NCBI RefSeq assembly: GCF_031181385.1
Contig: NZ_JAPSKV010000015.1
Span: forward strand, 1-64,000
Direction: 5' to 3'
Source of the DNA: Fredinandcohnia onubensis
GTDB taxonomy: Bacteria > Bacillota > Bacilli > Bacillales > Bacillaceae_L
DNA length: 64,000 bases
This document shows, piece after piece, positions 53,639 to 62,489 of this stretch (the first letter of the stretch is position 1; each line of letters starts with the position of its first letter). The translations under genes and the position numbers were made by a program. A model generated the notes under the pieces. That model ran no database searches. It was given only the letters and a program-made list of their open reading frames with translations, and was not told the DNA's origin.

Positions 53639-54493
53639 TTAAACAGCTTGAACTTTTTTCTCAGTAGTACCTTCAAGCTGTGAACTGATTTCCTGGGAAC
53701 GCTTTGCCGCATGTTTAATAGCTTGTGAGATCGCCTTACCGCCACCATTTTTATCTAATGCTGCCAAACCTGCAGCTGTTGTACCATTTGGGGAAGTCAC
53801 ATTTTCTCGTAATGTGGTCGGTGTCTCATTCTGTTGCTGAATCATTTTTGCTGCCCCGACAATCGTTTGAGCAATAATATCTCTTGTCACTTTTTCTTGT
53901 AATCCTGCTTTTCTCACTGTTGCTTCCATATGCTCCATTAGGTAATATATATAGGCAGGCCCGCTACCCGCTACTCCCGTAAACACATCCATTTGGTCTT
54001 CTGGGATTTCGTAAACTTCTCCAATTGATTCAAGTAGGTCTTTTGCTAGCAACATATTTTCAGTAGTAGTCGAGGAACCAGCCGAAATTGCTGTTGCAGA
54101 CTCTCCAATCATGCTAGATGTATTCGGCATCACACGAATCACCTGTTGCCCCGCTGGTAAATGCTGCTCCATGTAGGTTGTGGTAATACCCGCTAAAACG
54201 GATAAAACGAGTTGGTTCGGTTGAAGTGAATCTTTGATGGACTGTAATGCAACTTCTGCATCCTTAGGTTTCATTGCGAGGACGATCATATCGATATTTT
54301 GCAGGTTTAGATGTTGGCTTGTTAAACCTTTAATTTTATAATTTTCTTCAAGTTGTTGTAGTCTTTCTGTATTCGATCGGTTAGTAACAAAGATCTGATT
54401 CGAAGGGACCTTTCCAGCTGCAACAATACCCGAAATCATTGCCTCTGCCATTGATCCTGCCCCTATAAAAGCGATTGTTTTTTCATGTAACAT
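53639..54493 (-). CDS. proC: Pyrroline-5-carboxylate reductase
   Basis: 284-aa enzyme (ProI type) for the last step of proline synthesis. N-terminal NAD(P) site TIAFIGAGSMAEAMISG, conserved GSGPAYIYYLMEHME and the C-terminal TSPNGTTAAGL signature are all present. The ATG at 54493 has GGGAG seven bases upstream; the 34 codons further up are not protein-like. With proB and proA downstream it forms a complete pathway from glutamate. No proline T-box is visible upstream. Confidence 0.95.
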   Translation of the reverse strand: MLHEKTIAFIGAGSMAEAMISGIVAAGKVPSNQIFVTNRSNTERLQQLEENYKIKGLTSQHLNLQNIDMIVLAMKPKDAEVALQSIKDSLQPNQLVLSVLAGITTTYMEQHLPAGQQVIRVMPNTSSMIGESATAISAGSSTTTENMLLAKDLLESIGEVYEIPEDQMDVFTGVAGSGPAYIYYLMEHMEATVRKAGLQEKVTRDIIAQTIVGAAKMIQQQNETPTTLRENVTSPNGTTAAGLAALDKNGGGKAISQAIKHAAKRSQEISSQLEGTTEKKVQAV

Positions 54494-54689
54494 CAAATGT
54501 CTCCCTTGTGGTAAAAATTTTAACAACGTATTTATCGTAACATCTTTAAAACCATTATCAAGGGTATCTCGGAAAGTCATATGCATATGATTCAATTAGC
54601 GAGTGTAAACGCTACCAAAGTAAGCTAATCATATCAAACCACCCTCTATCCGCTCAAAACATGCCTGAGCCAATAATTTGCCAGTTAGT

Positions 54690-54716
54690 GGGACAAAGGG
54701 ACAGGTCCCTCGTCCC
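54690..54716. repeat. GGGACAGG-type palindromic repeat, copy 2
   Basis: GGGAC, then the palindrome AGGGAC-AG-GTCCCT, then TCCC, in the 322-bp gap between ansA and proC. It shares GGGACAGGTCC with 41748-41817. The rest of the gap holds the ansA terminator and otherwise nothing recognisable. Confidence 0.6.
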
Positions 54717-54744
54717 AAAATGTTACAAACTACTACTAAAACTG

Positions 54745-54805
54745 ACAAAAAGGACAGGTACACTGTGTTTGCATATTTTTGCAAATAACAAATGAACCTA
54801 TCCTC
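54745..54805 (-). terminator. Long terminator-like hairpin after ansA
   Basis: Arms AGGATAGGT and ACCTGTCCT (one mismatch) enclose an inner TTTGC/GCAAA hairpin and are followed by TTTTTG on the reverse strand. Confidence 0.7.
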
Positions 54806-54815
54806 TTTCTAGAAT

Positions 54816-55793
54816 TTAATGATGAAAATGACCTTCATTAATATCTTTAATACCGGCAGCTATCAGAATCGCTAATTTAATTCGGGCCTTCTTGCTGTCA
54901 TAATCACCTGCTAATAGGGCCCCCGCATTTTGTAAGGACCAAGCACTTCCTGGGAAGTCATAAACTGTCTTTACTTCCCCTTCCTCAGCACTTGTTGTAA
55001 GAAGTACATATACTCCTTTTTCAACCGCTCTTTTTACACTCTCGAGGATGTAAGGTGGTGCATGACCCCTACCAGGGGCTTCTACGATAATTCCTTCAGC
55101 CCCATGATCAACGGCACAATCTATAAACTTACCATCTGAACCAAGTGAGGTTTTTACGAGCTCAACAGTAGGTAATGAGGTTTTCAAAGTATATGTTTCT
55201 CGCTTTACCGGTTTTTGATAGATAAATATTGTCTCTTGATCTACAATTCCTAGGTAACCGAAGCCAAAAGACGTAAATCCATCTATGTTTGAAGCGTGTT
55301 TTTTCTTGATGTATCGCCCAGAAAAAATCCGCTCATTAAATAAAGCAACCGTTCCAAGACCCCTACATTCTGGATATGCAGCTAATAGAATGGATTGGCG
55401 CAAGTTAACAAAAGCATCCGTTCCATTCACTTGAGGTCCCCGCTGTGAACCAGTGATCACAACTGGCCTCTCATCAGCAATAACTAAGTCTAAGAAATAT
55501 GCTGTTTCTTCTAATGTATCCGTCCCATGAGTGACTACGACTCCATCTATATCTGGGCTTTCAAAGACTTCTTCAATCTTTTCCTTCAATGTAATTAAAT
55601 GACCAAACGTCATATGATTACTAGGTATCTGAAAGACAGATATCACATCAACATCTATATATGAAGGGAGATCACACATTTCAGATAGTTCTTCACCGGA
55701 CATCACACCAGCTGTCAAAAGCCCCGTTTCTGGATTTCGTTTACTGGCAATTGTCCCTCCTGTACTTAACATAACGATTTTTTTCTTATCCAT
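54816..55793 (-). CDS. ansA: L-asparaginase (type I, AnsA)
   Basis: 325-aa asparaginase. The two catalytic triads are visible: Thr in MLSTGGTIAS and Thr-Asp in VVVTHGTDTLEETAYFL. It hydrolyses asparagine to aspartate and ammonia in the cytoplasm. The ATG at 55793 follows GAGGAGGG; upstream codons to 55868 are not conserved-looking. No ansB or ansR gene is adjacent. Confidence 0.93.
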   Translation of the reverse strand: MDKKKIVMLSTGGTIASKRNPETGLLTAGVMSGEELSEMCDLPSYIDVDVISVFQIPSNHMTFGHLITLKEKIEEVFESPDIDGVVVTHGTDTLEETAYFLDLVIADERPVVITGSQRGPQVNGTDAFVNLRQSILLAAYPECRGLGTVALFNERIFSGRYIKKKHASNIDGFTSFGFGYLGIVDQETIFIYQKPVKRETYTLKTSLPTVELVKTSLGSDGKFIDCAVDHGAEGIIVEAPGRGHAPPYILESVKRAVEKGVYVLLTTSAEEGEVKTVYDFPGSAWSLQNAGALLAGDYDSKKARIKLAILIAAGIKDINEGHFHH

Positions 55794-55973
55794 GGTTACC
55801 CTCCTCAATCTAAAACAACCAATACAAGCTTTTAGTTTAATAGTATAGCTCGCTACTACTTGTTTCAATAGTTTGAATTAAAAGAAATAATGAAATATAT
55901 CTCCAGTATCCATCACTTTAGCCAAAATTGGACAGATTCCTTCTATTCAACAGTGGTAAACTAAAAACTAGAG

Positions 55974-56696
55974 GTGATAACGAAAATAGAAAACCAACCA
56001 TACATAAATCAATTATTTATTGGCAAACCCAAAACGATGGGCGACCCAAATGCAAAAAAGCTCATGGATAAAGATTGGACTAGTGGTATTTTTAAAGAAC
56101 CCATTCATAATCCGGTAATGCTTAGTAAAGAAGGTTTAACCGGGGATGGTCAAGCTGATTTAATAAATCATGGTGGACCTGAAAAAGCCGTTCTTGCCTA
56201 TGCAGCAACCCATTATGAAAAATGGCAATGTGAAGTGAATAATGATCAAATTGTGGCAGGAGCAATGGGAGAAAACTTCGCTATCGTGGGTCTTGATGAA
56301 TCTAATGTTTGCATCGGGGATATTTATGAGGTTGGTGAGGCTTTGGTTCAAGTTTCACAACCACGCCAGCCGTGCTGGAAGCCTGCGCGTCGCTATAAAA
56401 TACTTGATTTTGCATTAAGGATTCAAAATAGCGGACGAACCGGATGGTACTTCCGCGTTGTCAAAGAAGGCATTGTTAAAGAGCAGGATAAAATCAAGTT
56501 AGTAGAACGCCTATACCCTGAATGGACCATTGCTCGTTGCAATGAAGTCATGCATGAAAAGAAAGAGGATATGGAGGCAGCTGCGAAACTTGCAGCCTGC
56601 AAATACCTTGCAGCGAATTGGAAAGAAACACTAGCAAAACGACTAAAGGGTGAATCAAAATCAATCGAAAGTCGTGTTTACGGACCAAATAAATAA
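55974..56696 (+). CDS. MOSC-domain protein (YiiM-like)
   Basis: 240-aa protein with the MOSC fold of molybdenum-cofactor sulfurase-like enzymes: LINHGGPEKAVLAYAATHYEKW, GAMGENFAIVGLDE and VSQPRQPCWKPARR with the conserved Cys. YiiM relatives reduce N-hydroxylated purines. The start is odd: the only in-frame GTG (55974) is itself part of the GAGGTGA binding site, while the codon at the right distance is ATA (55986). So an ATG-to-ATA change or weak GTG use is possible. No Moco genes are nearby. Confidence 0.87.
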   Translation: MITKIENQPYINQLFIGKPKTMGDPNAKKLMDKDWTSGIFKEPIHNPVMLSKEGLTGDGQADLINHGGPEKAVLAYAATHYEKWQCEVNNDQIVAGAMGENFAIVGLDESNVCIGDIYEVGEALVQVSQPRQPCWKPARRYKILDFALRIQNSGRTGWYFRVVKEGIVKEQDKIKLVERLYPEWTIARCNEVMHEKKEDMEAAAKLAACKYLAANWKETLAKRLKGESKSIESRVYGPNK

Positions 56697-56775
56697 CTTT
56701 TTTACTAATAATGTTTAAATTATCATACAATAACTCTTTTCTGATAATAGCAATAATATAATTATATAAAATATA

Positions 56776-56804
56776 TTGACAATAGTATATTCCAGATGTA
56801 TAGT
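56776..56804 (+). promoter_or_regulatory. Promoter of the metNIQ operon
   Basis: TTGACA (56776-56781), 17-bp spacer, TATAGT (56799-56804), 20 bp before the S-box leader. Confidence 0.88.
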
Positions 56805-56824
56805 TTAAAACATATTAAAAATAC

Positions 56825-56975
56825 TTCTTATCAAGAGAGGCGGAGGGACTGGCCCTGTGAAACCTCGGCAACGGACGATTCGTACCGTGCCAATTCCAGC
56901 AAGTAAGCTTGAGAGATAAGAAGAGGATACTGGAATTAACTTTCTGCCCTCTTCTGTCTGAAGAGGGCTTTTATA
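56825..56975 (+). promoter_or_regulatory. SAM-I (S-box) riboswitch with terminator
   Basis: Closing stem CTTCTTATC / GATAAGAAG (56825-56923) encloses the S-box core AGAGAGGCGGAGGGACTGGC, CCTGTGAAACCTCGGCAAC and CCAATTCCAGCAA. A strong terminator GCCCTCTTC / GAAGAGGGC plus Ts follows at 56946-56975. SAM binding should end transcription before metN. The region from 56976 to 57105 has no further structure that I recognise. Confidence 0.97.
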
Positions 56976-57105
56976 TTTTTATAATATAATATTTTTCTTA
57001 TCCAAAGAGAGGTCGACCCTTATATAGAAATATGTTTTAGAGAATTTTATCCTTCTTCTCTATGAGGAAGAACTTTTTAAGGGAAAGACGAAAGGAGATC
57101 ATAAA

Positions 57106-58137
57106 GTGATAGAGTTTCAGGATTTGATTAAGGTATATGACAGCGGCGGCAAACAAGTTCACGCTTTAAATAACGTCAATTTAAAAATTAACAAAGGGGA
57201 AATCTACGGAGTAGTCGGATATAGTGGTGCCGGCAAAAGTTCATTAATCCGTTGTGTGAATTTCCTTGAACGCCCAACCTCTGGAAAAGTGATTGTTGAT
57301 GGCCATAACCTAATGACACTCCCAGAAAAGCAGATCCGCGAGGTAAAGAAAAATATTGGGATGGTGTTCCAACACTTTAACCTTTTAAACTCAAAAACTG
57401 TATACGCAAATATCGCAATGCCTCTTATCTTAAGTAAAACACCAAAAGAGCAAATAAAAAATCGGGTTACAGAACTACTTGAATTCGTAGGATTAGGCGA
57501 TAAGGCGGATGTCTATCCGGATCAGCTTTCCGGTGGGCAAAAGCAGCGAGTTGGCATTGCCAGAGCCTTGGCAACGCAACCTTCGATTCTGCTATGCGAT
57601 GAGGCAACCTCTGCGTTGGATCCTCAGACAACCAGTTCGATTTTGCAGCTATTGAAAAAAATCAATCAAGAATACAATATTACGATTTTAATGATTACCC
57701 ATGAAATGTCAGTGATTAGAGAAATCTGTGACCGCGTAGCCGTCATGGAAGCTGGACAAGTAATTGAGGAAGGAACCGTCTTTGATGTCTTTTCCGCTCC
57801 AAAGACTAAAACTGCACAAAACTTTGTCAGCACGGTAATGCATGATCAAATTCCTCAATCTATCTTAAACATGATTAAAGATAATCAAGGATCCCAGAAT
57901 ATTTTTCGCATTAGCTTTATCGGCCAGTCAACAGGCAAGCCGTTTTTATCGCAACTTGCCAAGAAACTGGATATTGATATCAACGTGCTCTACGGTAGTA
58001 TCACAGAGCTGCAAGGAATTCCATTTGGTAACCTAATTGTAGAAATTCAGGGACCTGATGCCGAAGTCAAGCGTGCCTTAACGTATCTGCAGTCCAAACA
58101 AATCAGCTTCAAGGAAGTGACATCCCATGCTAGTTAA
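57106..58137 (+). CDS. metN: Methionine ABC transporter, ATP-binding protein
   Basis: 343-aa ABC ATPase with Walker A GYSGAGKSSLIR, signature LSGGQKQRVGIARAL, Walker B ILLCDEATSALD and a C-terminal NIL domain (about 265-343) that senses methionine in MetN proteins. Start GTG after AAAGGAG. It overlaps metI by 11 bp and is controlled by the S-box. Confidence 0.97.
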   Translation: MIEFQDLIKVYDSGGKQVHALNNVNLKINKGEIYGVVGYSGAGKSSLIRCVNFLERPTSGKVIVDGHNLMTLPEKQIREVKKNIGMVFQHFNLLNSKTVYANIAMPLILSKTPKEQIKNRVTELLEFVGLGDKADVYPDQLSGGQKQRVGIARALATQPSILLCDEATSALDPQTTSSILQLLKKINQEYNITILMITHEMSVIREICDRVAVMEAGQVIEEGTVFDVFSAPKTKTAQNFVSTVMHDQIPQSILNMIKDNQGSQNIFRISFIGQSTGKPFLSQLAKKLDIDINVLYGSITELQGIPFGNLIVEIQGPDAEVKRALTYLQSKQISFKEVTSHAS

Positions 58138-58777
58138 TTCAGATCAGATTATCGAAGCGGTCATTGAAACGATCCAAATGGTCGGGTTTTCCTTTATCTT
58201 TTCAATTGTACTCGGGCTGCCATTAGGCATTCTGCTTTTTGTCACCCGTAAAGGACAGATGCTTGAAAATCTACCCGTTTTTACCATCGTAAATGCAATT
58301 ATTAATATTTTTCGTTCCGTCCCGTTCATCATTTTACTAGTCGCAATTATTCCGGTTACCCGATTGATCGTCGGAACATCTATTGGAACACCTGCCGCGA
58401 TTGTTCCACTCGTCTTTTACGCCGGACCATATATTGCGAGATTAGTAGAAAGCTCACTACTTGAAGTGGACGAGGGTGTGCTTGAAGCAGCCAATGCGAT
58501 GGGGGCTACTCCCTTCCAAACGATTTTCCGATTCTTGCTTCCAGAAGCGCTCAGTTCATTAGTTGTAAACTTCACAATTGCAACGATCGGGCTGATTGGT
58601 GCATCTGCCATGGCTGGTACAGTCGGCGGAGGAGGCATTGGCGACCTGGCCATTAACTATGGCTATCAGCGCTTTGACACTATTACAATGATCATCACTG
58701 TTGTCATTCTGATAATAATGGTTCAAGGCTTACAATCATTCGGCAACACCTTATCAAAAAAAATACGAAGAAGATAA
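58127..58777 (+). CDS. metI: Methionine ABC transporter, permease
   Basis: 216-aa permease with five helices and the EAA loop EAANAMGATPFQTIFRFLLPEAL that contacts MetN. Overlap with metN implies coupled translation. Confidence 0.97.
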   Translation: MLVNSDQIIEAVIETIQMVGFSFIFSIVLGLPLGILLFVTRKGQMLENLPVFTIVNAIINIFRSVPFIILLVAIIPVTRLIVGTSIGTPAAIVPLVFYAGPYIARLVESSLLEVDEGVLEAANAMGATPFQTIFRFLLPEALSSLVVNFTIATIGLIGASAMAGTVGGGGIGDLAINYGYQRFDTITMIITVVILIIMVQGLQSFGNTLSKKIRRR

Positions 58778-58795
58778 TTTAGGAGGAAACACAAC

Positions 58796-59641
58796 ATGAA
58801 AAAATTTGCATTAACAATCCTACTAGTGGTATTAGTAGCATTCACAGCTGCTTGCTCTAACAATAGCGCAAGTGGAAAAGAAAAAGATTCCGAAACAAAA
58901 CACGTTAAAATCGGTATCACTGGTACAGACACTCGCACTTGGGACTTTGTAACTAAAAAAGCAGCCAAAGAAGGAATCGAGATTGAACTTGTTTCATTCA
59001 GTGACTATGTTCTCCCAAACAAAGCACTTGCTGATGGCGAATTGGATGCCAATTCATTCCAAACTGTTGCCTACTTTGACCAATTTATTGAAGAGCACAA
59101 TTTAGACCTAGTTCCAATTGCAACTACGTACCTTGCGCCAATGGCTATTTACTCTGACAAACTTAAGGATGTAAATGAAATTAAAGATGGTGCAAAAATT
59201 GCCTTACCAAACGATGTATCTAACCAAGGAAGAGCTCTTCTCTTGTTACAGGAGGCTGGACTGCTCAAACTAGTCGATGATTATGATGGTCTCGGAACGA
59301 TTGAGGAAGCTGTAATTGAAAATCCTAAAAATATTGAATTAATCCCAACGGCTCCTGCTCAAATCCCAAGAGCTTTGCCTGATGTAGATGCGGGTATCAT
59401 CAATAACGGTTTTGCAAGAGATGCTGGTTTAAATCCGGTTAATGACTCCATTTTCCATGAAAGTGAAACAGCAATTGACTACCTCAACATTATTGCAGTG
59501 AACAAAGAAGACAAAGATAATGAAACATATAAACGCATTGCTGAGCTGTTCCAGGAAGAAGATACAGCTGAATTCATCAATAAAGAATATGGAGGAGCAC
59601 TAATTCCAACATTTGTTCCATTAGAAAATATTGGATGGTAA
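58796..59641 (+). CDS. metQ: Methionine-binding lipoprotein
   Basis: 281-aa NlpA-family lipoprotein with lipobox TAAC (Cys20) and the motifs IGITGTDTRTWDFV and ADGELDANSFQTVAYFDQF. It delivers L- or D-methionine, or a related compound, to MetNI. AGGAGG before ATG, 18 bp after metI. Confidence 0.96.
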   Translation: MKKFALTILLVVLVAFTAACSNNSASGKEKDSETKHVKIGITGTDTRTWDFVTKKAAKEGIEIELVSFSDYVLPNKALADGELDANSFQTVAYFDQFIEEHNLDLVPIATTYLAPMAIYSDKLKDVNEIKDGAKIALPNDVSNQGRALLLLQEAGLLKLVDDYDGLGTIEEAVIENPKNIELIPTAPAQIPRALPDVDAGIINNGFARDAGLNPVNDSIFHESETAIDYLNIIAVNKEDKDNETYKRIAELFQEEDTAEFINKEYGGALIPTFVPLENIGW

Positions 59642-59653
59642 TAACAAGTAGCT

Positions 59654-59682
59654 GAGGGAAACGTAGGTTTCCCTCTTTTTTG
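59654..59682 (+). terminator. Terminator between metQ and the M20 gene
   Basis: 9-bp stem GAGGGAAAC / GTTTCCCTC and six Ts. Read-through would reduce but not abolish M20 expression from the S-box promoter. Confidence 0.87.
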
Positions 59683-59703
59683 TAAAAAAAGGAGGAAGGA
59701 TTC

Positions 59704-60909
59704 ATGACCAACGTCATTACAAATTTAAGCGAAACAATTAAAGCAAATATTGATACCCATAAGAAACGCTATATTGAAACAAGCCACAGTATCCACGCAA
59801 ATCCAGAGATTGGAAATGAGGAATTTTTCGCCTCTGAACAATTAACGAAGATCTTAGAAGACGAAGGATTTACCGTTGAAAAAGACGTAGCCGGTCACAA
59901 AACTGCTTTTGTCGCCAGATTCAAATCAGAAAAGCCCGGCCCTTCCATTGCCTTTTTAGCTGAATATGACGCTCTACCTGGTATAGGCCATGCTTGCGGC
60001 CATAATATTATTGGAACCTTGAGTGTTGCTGCTGCTGTCGGTTTAAGCAAGGTGATTGCGGAAACTGGCGGTGAGGCGGTCGTCTTCGGAACACCTGCCG
60101 AAGAAGGTGGGCCAAATGGAAGTGCAAAAGGAAGCTTTGTTAAGCACGGATTAACCGAAGGTATTGATGCAGCAATGATGATCCATCCGCAGGGAAAAAC
60201 AAGTCTTACCTCTCCTTCCCTAGCTGTTGATCCACTTGATTTCGAATACATCGGACAATCAGCTCATGCGGCTGCTGCACCTCATAAAGGTATTAATGCC
60301 CTCGATGCGGTTATTCAGCTATTCAACGGTATTAATGCACTTCGCCAGCATGTAACAGACGATGTCCGCATCCATGGCATCATCACACATGGCGGTGATG
60401 CTCCGAATATCGTACCTGATTATGCGAAAGCCCGATTCTTTATCCGTGCTGCTACAAGAACGAGCCTAAATGAAGTCACCCAGCGAGTGAAAGCAATTGC
60501 TGAAGGTGCGGCCCTTGCTACAGGCGCTAAGCTTAATGTCATTGCTTTTCAAAATAAAGTCGATAACTTGCTGTTAAATGATGCGTTTAACGCTGTGTTT
60601 AAAGAAGTTATTGAAGAATTAGGGGAACCTGTTGCTGGTGCAAGAGAGGGCATTGGCTCTACTGATGCCGGCAATATTAGCCAAGTTGTGCCAACCATTC
60701 ACCCGTATATTAAAATTGGAGCAGATAATCTTGTTCCTCACACCGTTCCTTTTAGAGAAGCAGCAGCATCTGAGCGAGGTGACGAGGCTCTGATCACTGG
60801 CGCTAAAGCACTTAGTCTCACAGCCTTACGCCTAATTACAGAACCACAACTGCTCGACGCAATCAAGAGTGAATTCAAACAAAGAAAAGCAGCAGAACTT
60901 GTGAAATAA
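59704..60909 (+). CDS. M20-family amidohydrolase/peptidase
   Basis: 401-aa zinc-dependent M20 enzyme. Metal ligands appear in EYDALPGIGHACGHN and in PAEEGGPNGS; the dimerisation domain lies at about 185-295, and the last ligand His is in NLVPHTVPF. It resembles aminobenzoyl-glutamate utilisation protein and N-acyl amino acid deacylases. Its position just behind S-box controlled metNIQ suggests it releases methionine or cysteine from an imported N-acyl or peptide form; this is inference. AGGAGG precedes the ATG. Confidence 0.88.
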   Translation: MTNVITNLSETIKANIDTHKKRYIETSHSIHANPEIGNEEFFASEQLTKILEDEGFTVEKDVAGHKTAFVARFKSEKPGPSIAFLAEYDALPGIGHACGHNIIGTLSVAAAVGLSKVIAETGGEAVVFGTPAEEGGPNGSAKGSFVKHGLTEGIDAAMMIHPQGKTSLTSPSLAVDPLDFEYIGQSAHAAAAPHKGINALDAVIQLFNGINALRQHVTDDVRIHGIITHGGDAPNIVPDYAKARFFIRAATRTSLNEVTQRVKAIAEGAALATGAKLNVIAFQNKVDNLLLNDAFNAVFKEVIEELGEPVAGAREGIGSTDAGNISQVVPTIHPYIKIGADNLVPHTVPFREAAASERGDEALITGAKALSLTALRLITEPQLLDAIKSEFKQRKAAELVK

Positions 60910-60947
60910 GAAACATTTATCGTCTAAAAATTTTAATTAATTAAAAC

Positions 60948-60976
60948 TTGAAATATATCAAAAAACTTGGTATCAT
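60948..60976 (+). promoter_or_regulatory. Promoter of serA
   Basis: TTGAAA, 17-bp spacer, TATCAT; it lies just ahead of the ZTP riboswitch. Confidence 0.7.
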
Positions 60977-60991
60977 AACTTACAAATCAAA

Positions 60992-61097
60992 AGGACTGTA
61001 TGTAACTGGCGCACGCGGATAACCGCGAGGGAGCATATAGTGTCGGAGCCGTTCGCCTGGGCAGAGGTAAGGGAAAGTCCCTTGCCTCTTTCTGTTT
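60992..61097 (+). promoter_or_regulatory. ZTP (pfl) riboswitch with terminator
   Basis: AACTGGCGCACGCGG...CCGCGAGGGAGC and the downstream GCCGTTCGCCTGGGCA match the conserved parts of the ZTP/ZMP (pfl) aptamer as I remember it. A terminator AGAGGTAAGGG / CCCTTGCCTCT with T-rich tail follows at 61063-61097. ZTP signals 10-formyl-THF shortage. Placing it before serA links serine, the main one-carbon donor, to folate status. Confidence 0.9.
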
Positions 61098-61199
61098 ATC
61101 GTAGGACGTTCTGTCCACCCTTAACAGATCCAGACATTCATAAATTTTTATATTAATAGTTTTTTAGTGAAAATCTTAATCAAAAGTGAGGTAGACGAG

Positions 61200-62399
61200 A
61201 TGAGCACACTTATTGAAAATCAGGTAAAAACAGTTAAAACATTAAATAATATTGCTGAAAGCGGGCTAAAGGTATTCAAAAATGACCGTTTTGTAATTGA
61301 TGATCAAAGCGAGAACCCAGATGCGATTGTTGTTCGTAGCTTCGATATGCATGACCTTGAGTTTGGCGATAACTTAAAAGCAATTGCACGCGCTGGTGTT
61401 GGTGTTAACAATATTCCAATCCAAAAATGCACGGAGAAAGGTATCGTTGTTTTTAATACACCAGGTGCCAATGCAAACGCAGTAAAAGAAATGGTATTAA
61501 CTGCATTAATGGCTACGTCCCGTAATGTTTTTTCAGGGATTGCTTGGACTAAGACATTAGAAGACAAAGGTGAGCAAATACCTCAACTTGTTGAAAAAGG
61601 TAAAAAGCAATTCGTTGGAAAAGAAATCAAAGGTAAAACCCTCGGTGTTATCGGTTTAGGTGCAATCGGTGCACTTGTTGCAAACGATGCGCTTGATTTA
61701 GATATGGATGTTATCGGGTTTGACCCATTTATCTCAGTTGATACAGCTTGGAACTTATCACGTAATGTTCAGCGCGCCATGTCACTTGAACATCTTTTTG
61801 CAGAGTCAGACTATATTACCGTTCATGTACCTTTAACTAAGGACACAAAAGAGATGTTTAATAAAGAAACTTTCAGCATTATGAAGCCAGGCGTTCACAT
61901 CATTAACTTCTCACGTGGAGAGCTTGTGAACGAAATCGATATGGCAGTGGCACTTGAAGATGGAATCGTTGGAAAGTATATGACAGACTTCCCTAATGAA
62001 AATGTGTTAAAAATGAAGAATACCATTTGCACTCCACATCTAGGTGCTTCTACAAATGAATCAGAAGAAAACTGTGCGATTATGGCAGCTCGTCAGACGA
62101 AGGAATACTTAGAAACTGGAAACATTAAAAACTCGGTTAACTTTCCAAACGCAGCTCTTCCTTATACAGGAAAAACACGCGTAACAGCTTTCCATAAAAA
62201 CGTACCAAACATGGTGGGTCAAATCACATCTGCTATCTCTAATTATGAGTTAAACATCGCAGACATGGTAAACCGTAGCCGCGGTGAATATGCCTATACG
62301 ATGATTGACATTGATAATGAAGTAAATGGCGAAATCGTTCCTAGCATATTAGAAAATATCAAGCAAATTAACGGAATCATTTCAGCACGTGTAATATAA
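61200..62399 (+). CDS. serA: D-3-phosphoglycerate dehydrogenase
   Basis: 399-aa NAD-dependent dehydrogenase: NAD-binding GVIGLGAIGALVA, catalytic Arg region NFSRGELV and the catalytic His in CTPHLGAST. A C-terminal ACT-type domain (about 320-399, FHKNVPNMVGQITSAISNYELNIADM) may bind serine. It makes 3-phosphohydroxypyruvate for serine synthesis. The ATG at 61200 has GAGGT seven bases upstream; ORF codons before it are not needed. It differs from the longer B. subtilis SerA (about 525 aa) in lacking the intervening domain. Controlled by the ZTP riboswitch. Confidence 0.93.
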   Translation: MSTLIENQVKTVKTLNNIAESGLKVFKNDRFVIDDQSENPDAIVVRSFDMHDLEFGDNLKAIARAGVGVNNIPIQKCTEKGIVVFNTPGANANAVKEMVLTALMATSRNVFSGIAWTKTLEDKGEQIPQLVEKGKKQFVGKEIKGKTLGVIGLGAIGALVANDALDLDMDVIGFDPFISVDTAWNLSRNVQRAMSLEHLFAESDYITVHVPLTKDTKEMFNKETFSIMKPGVHIINFSRGELVNEIDMAVALEDGIVGKYMTDFPNENVLKMKNTICTPHLGASTNESEENCAIMAARQTKEYLETGNIKNSVNFPNAALPYTGKTRVTAFHKNVPNMVGQITSAISNYELNIADMVNRSRGEYAYTMIDIDNEVNGEIVPSILENIKQINGIISARVI

Positions 62400-62400
62400 A

Positions 62401-62434
62401 AAGAAGCAAGGGGCGCGCCCCTTGCTTCTTTTGT
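62401..62434 (+). terminator. Terminator after serA
   Basis: Perfect 15-bp palindrome arms AAGAAGCAAGGGGCG / CGCCCCTTGCTTCTT with T-run, starting 1 bp after the stop codon. Confidence 0.92.
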
Positions 62435-62489
62435 GTGTTAATAAATAATAACTTTGAACCCTAAAGTGTGAACATAACATATACGGAAG

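Noticed and set aside
54494-54815. Proline T-box upstream of proC
   Set aside because: No AGGGTGG-type T-box sequence is present.
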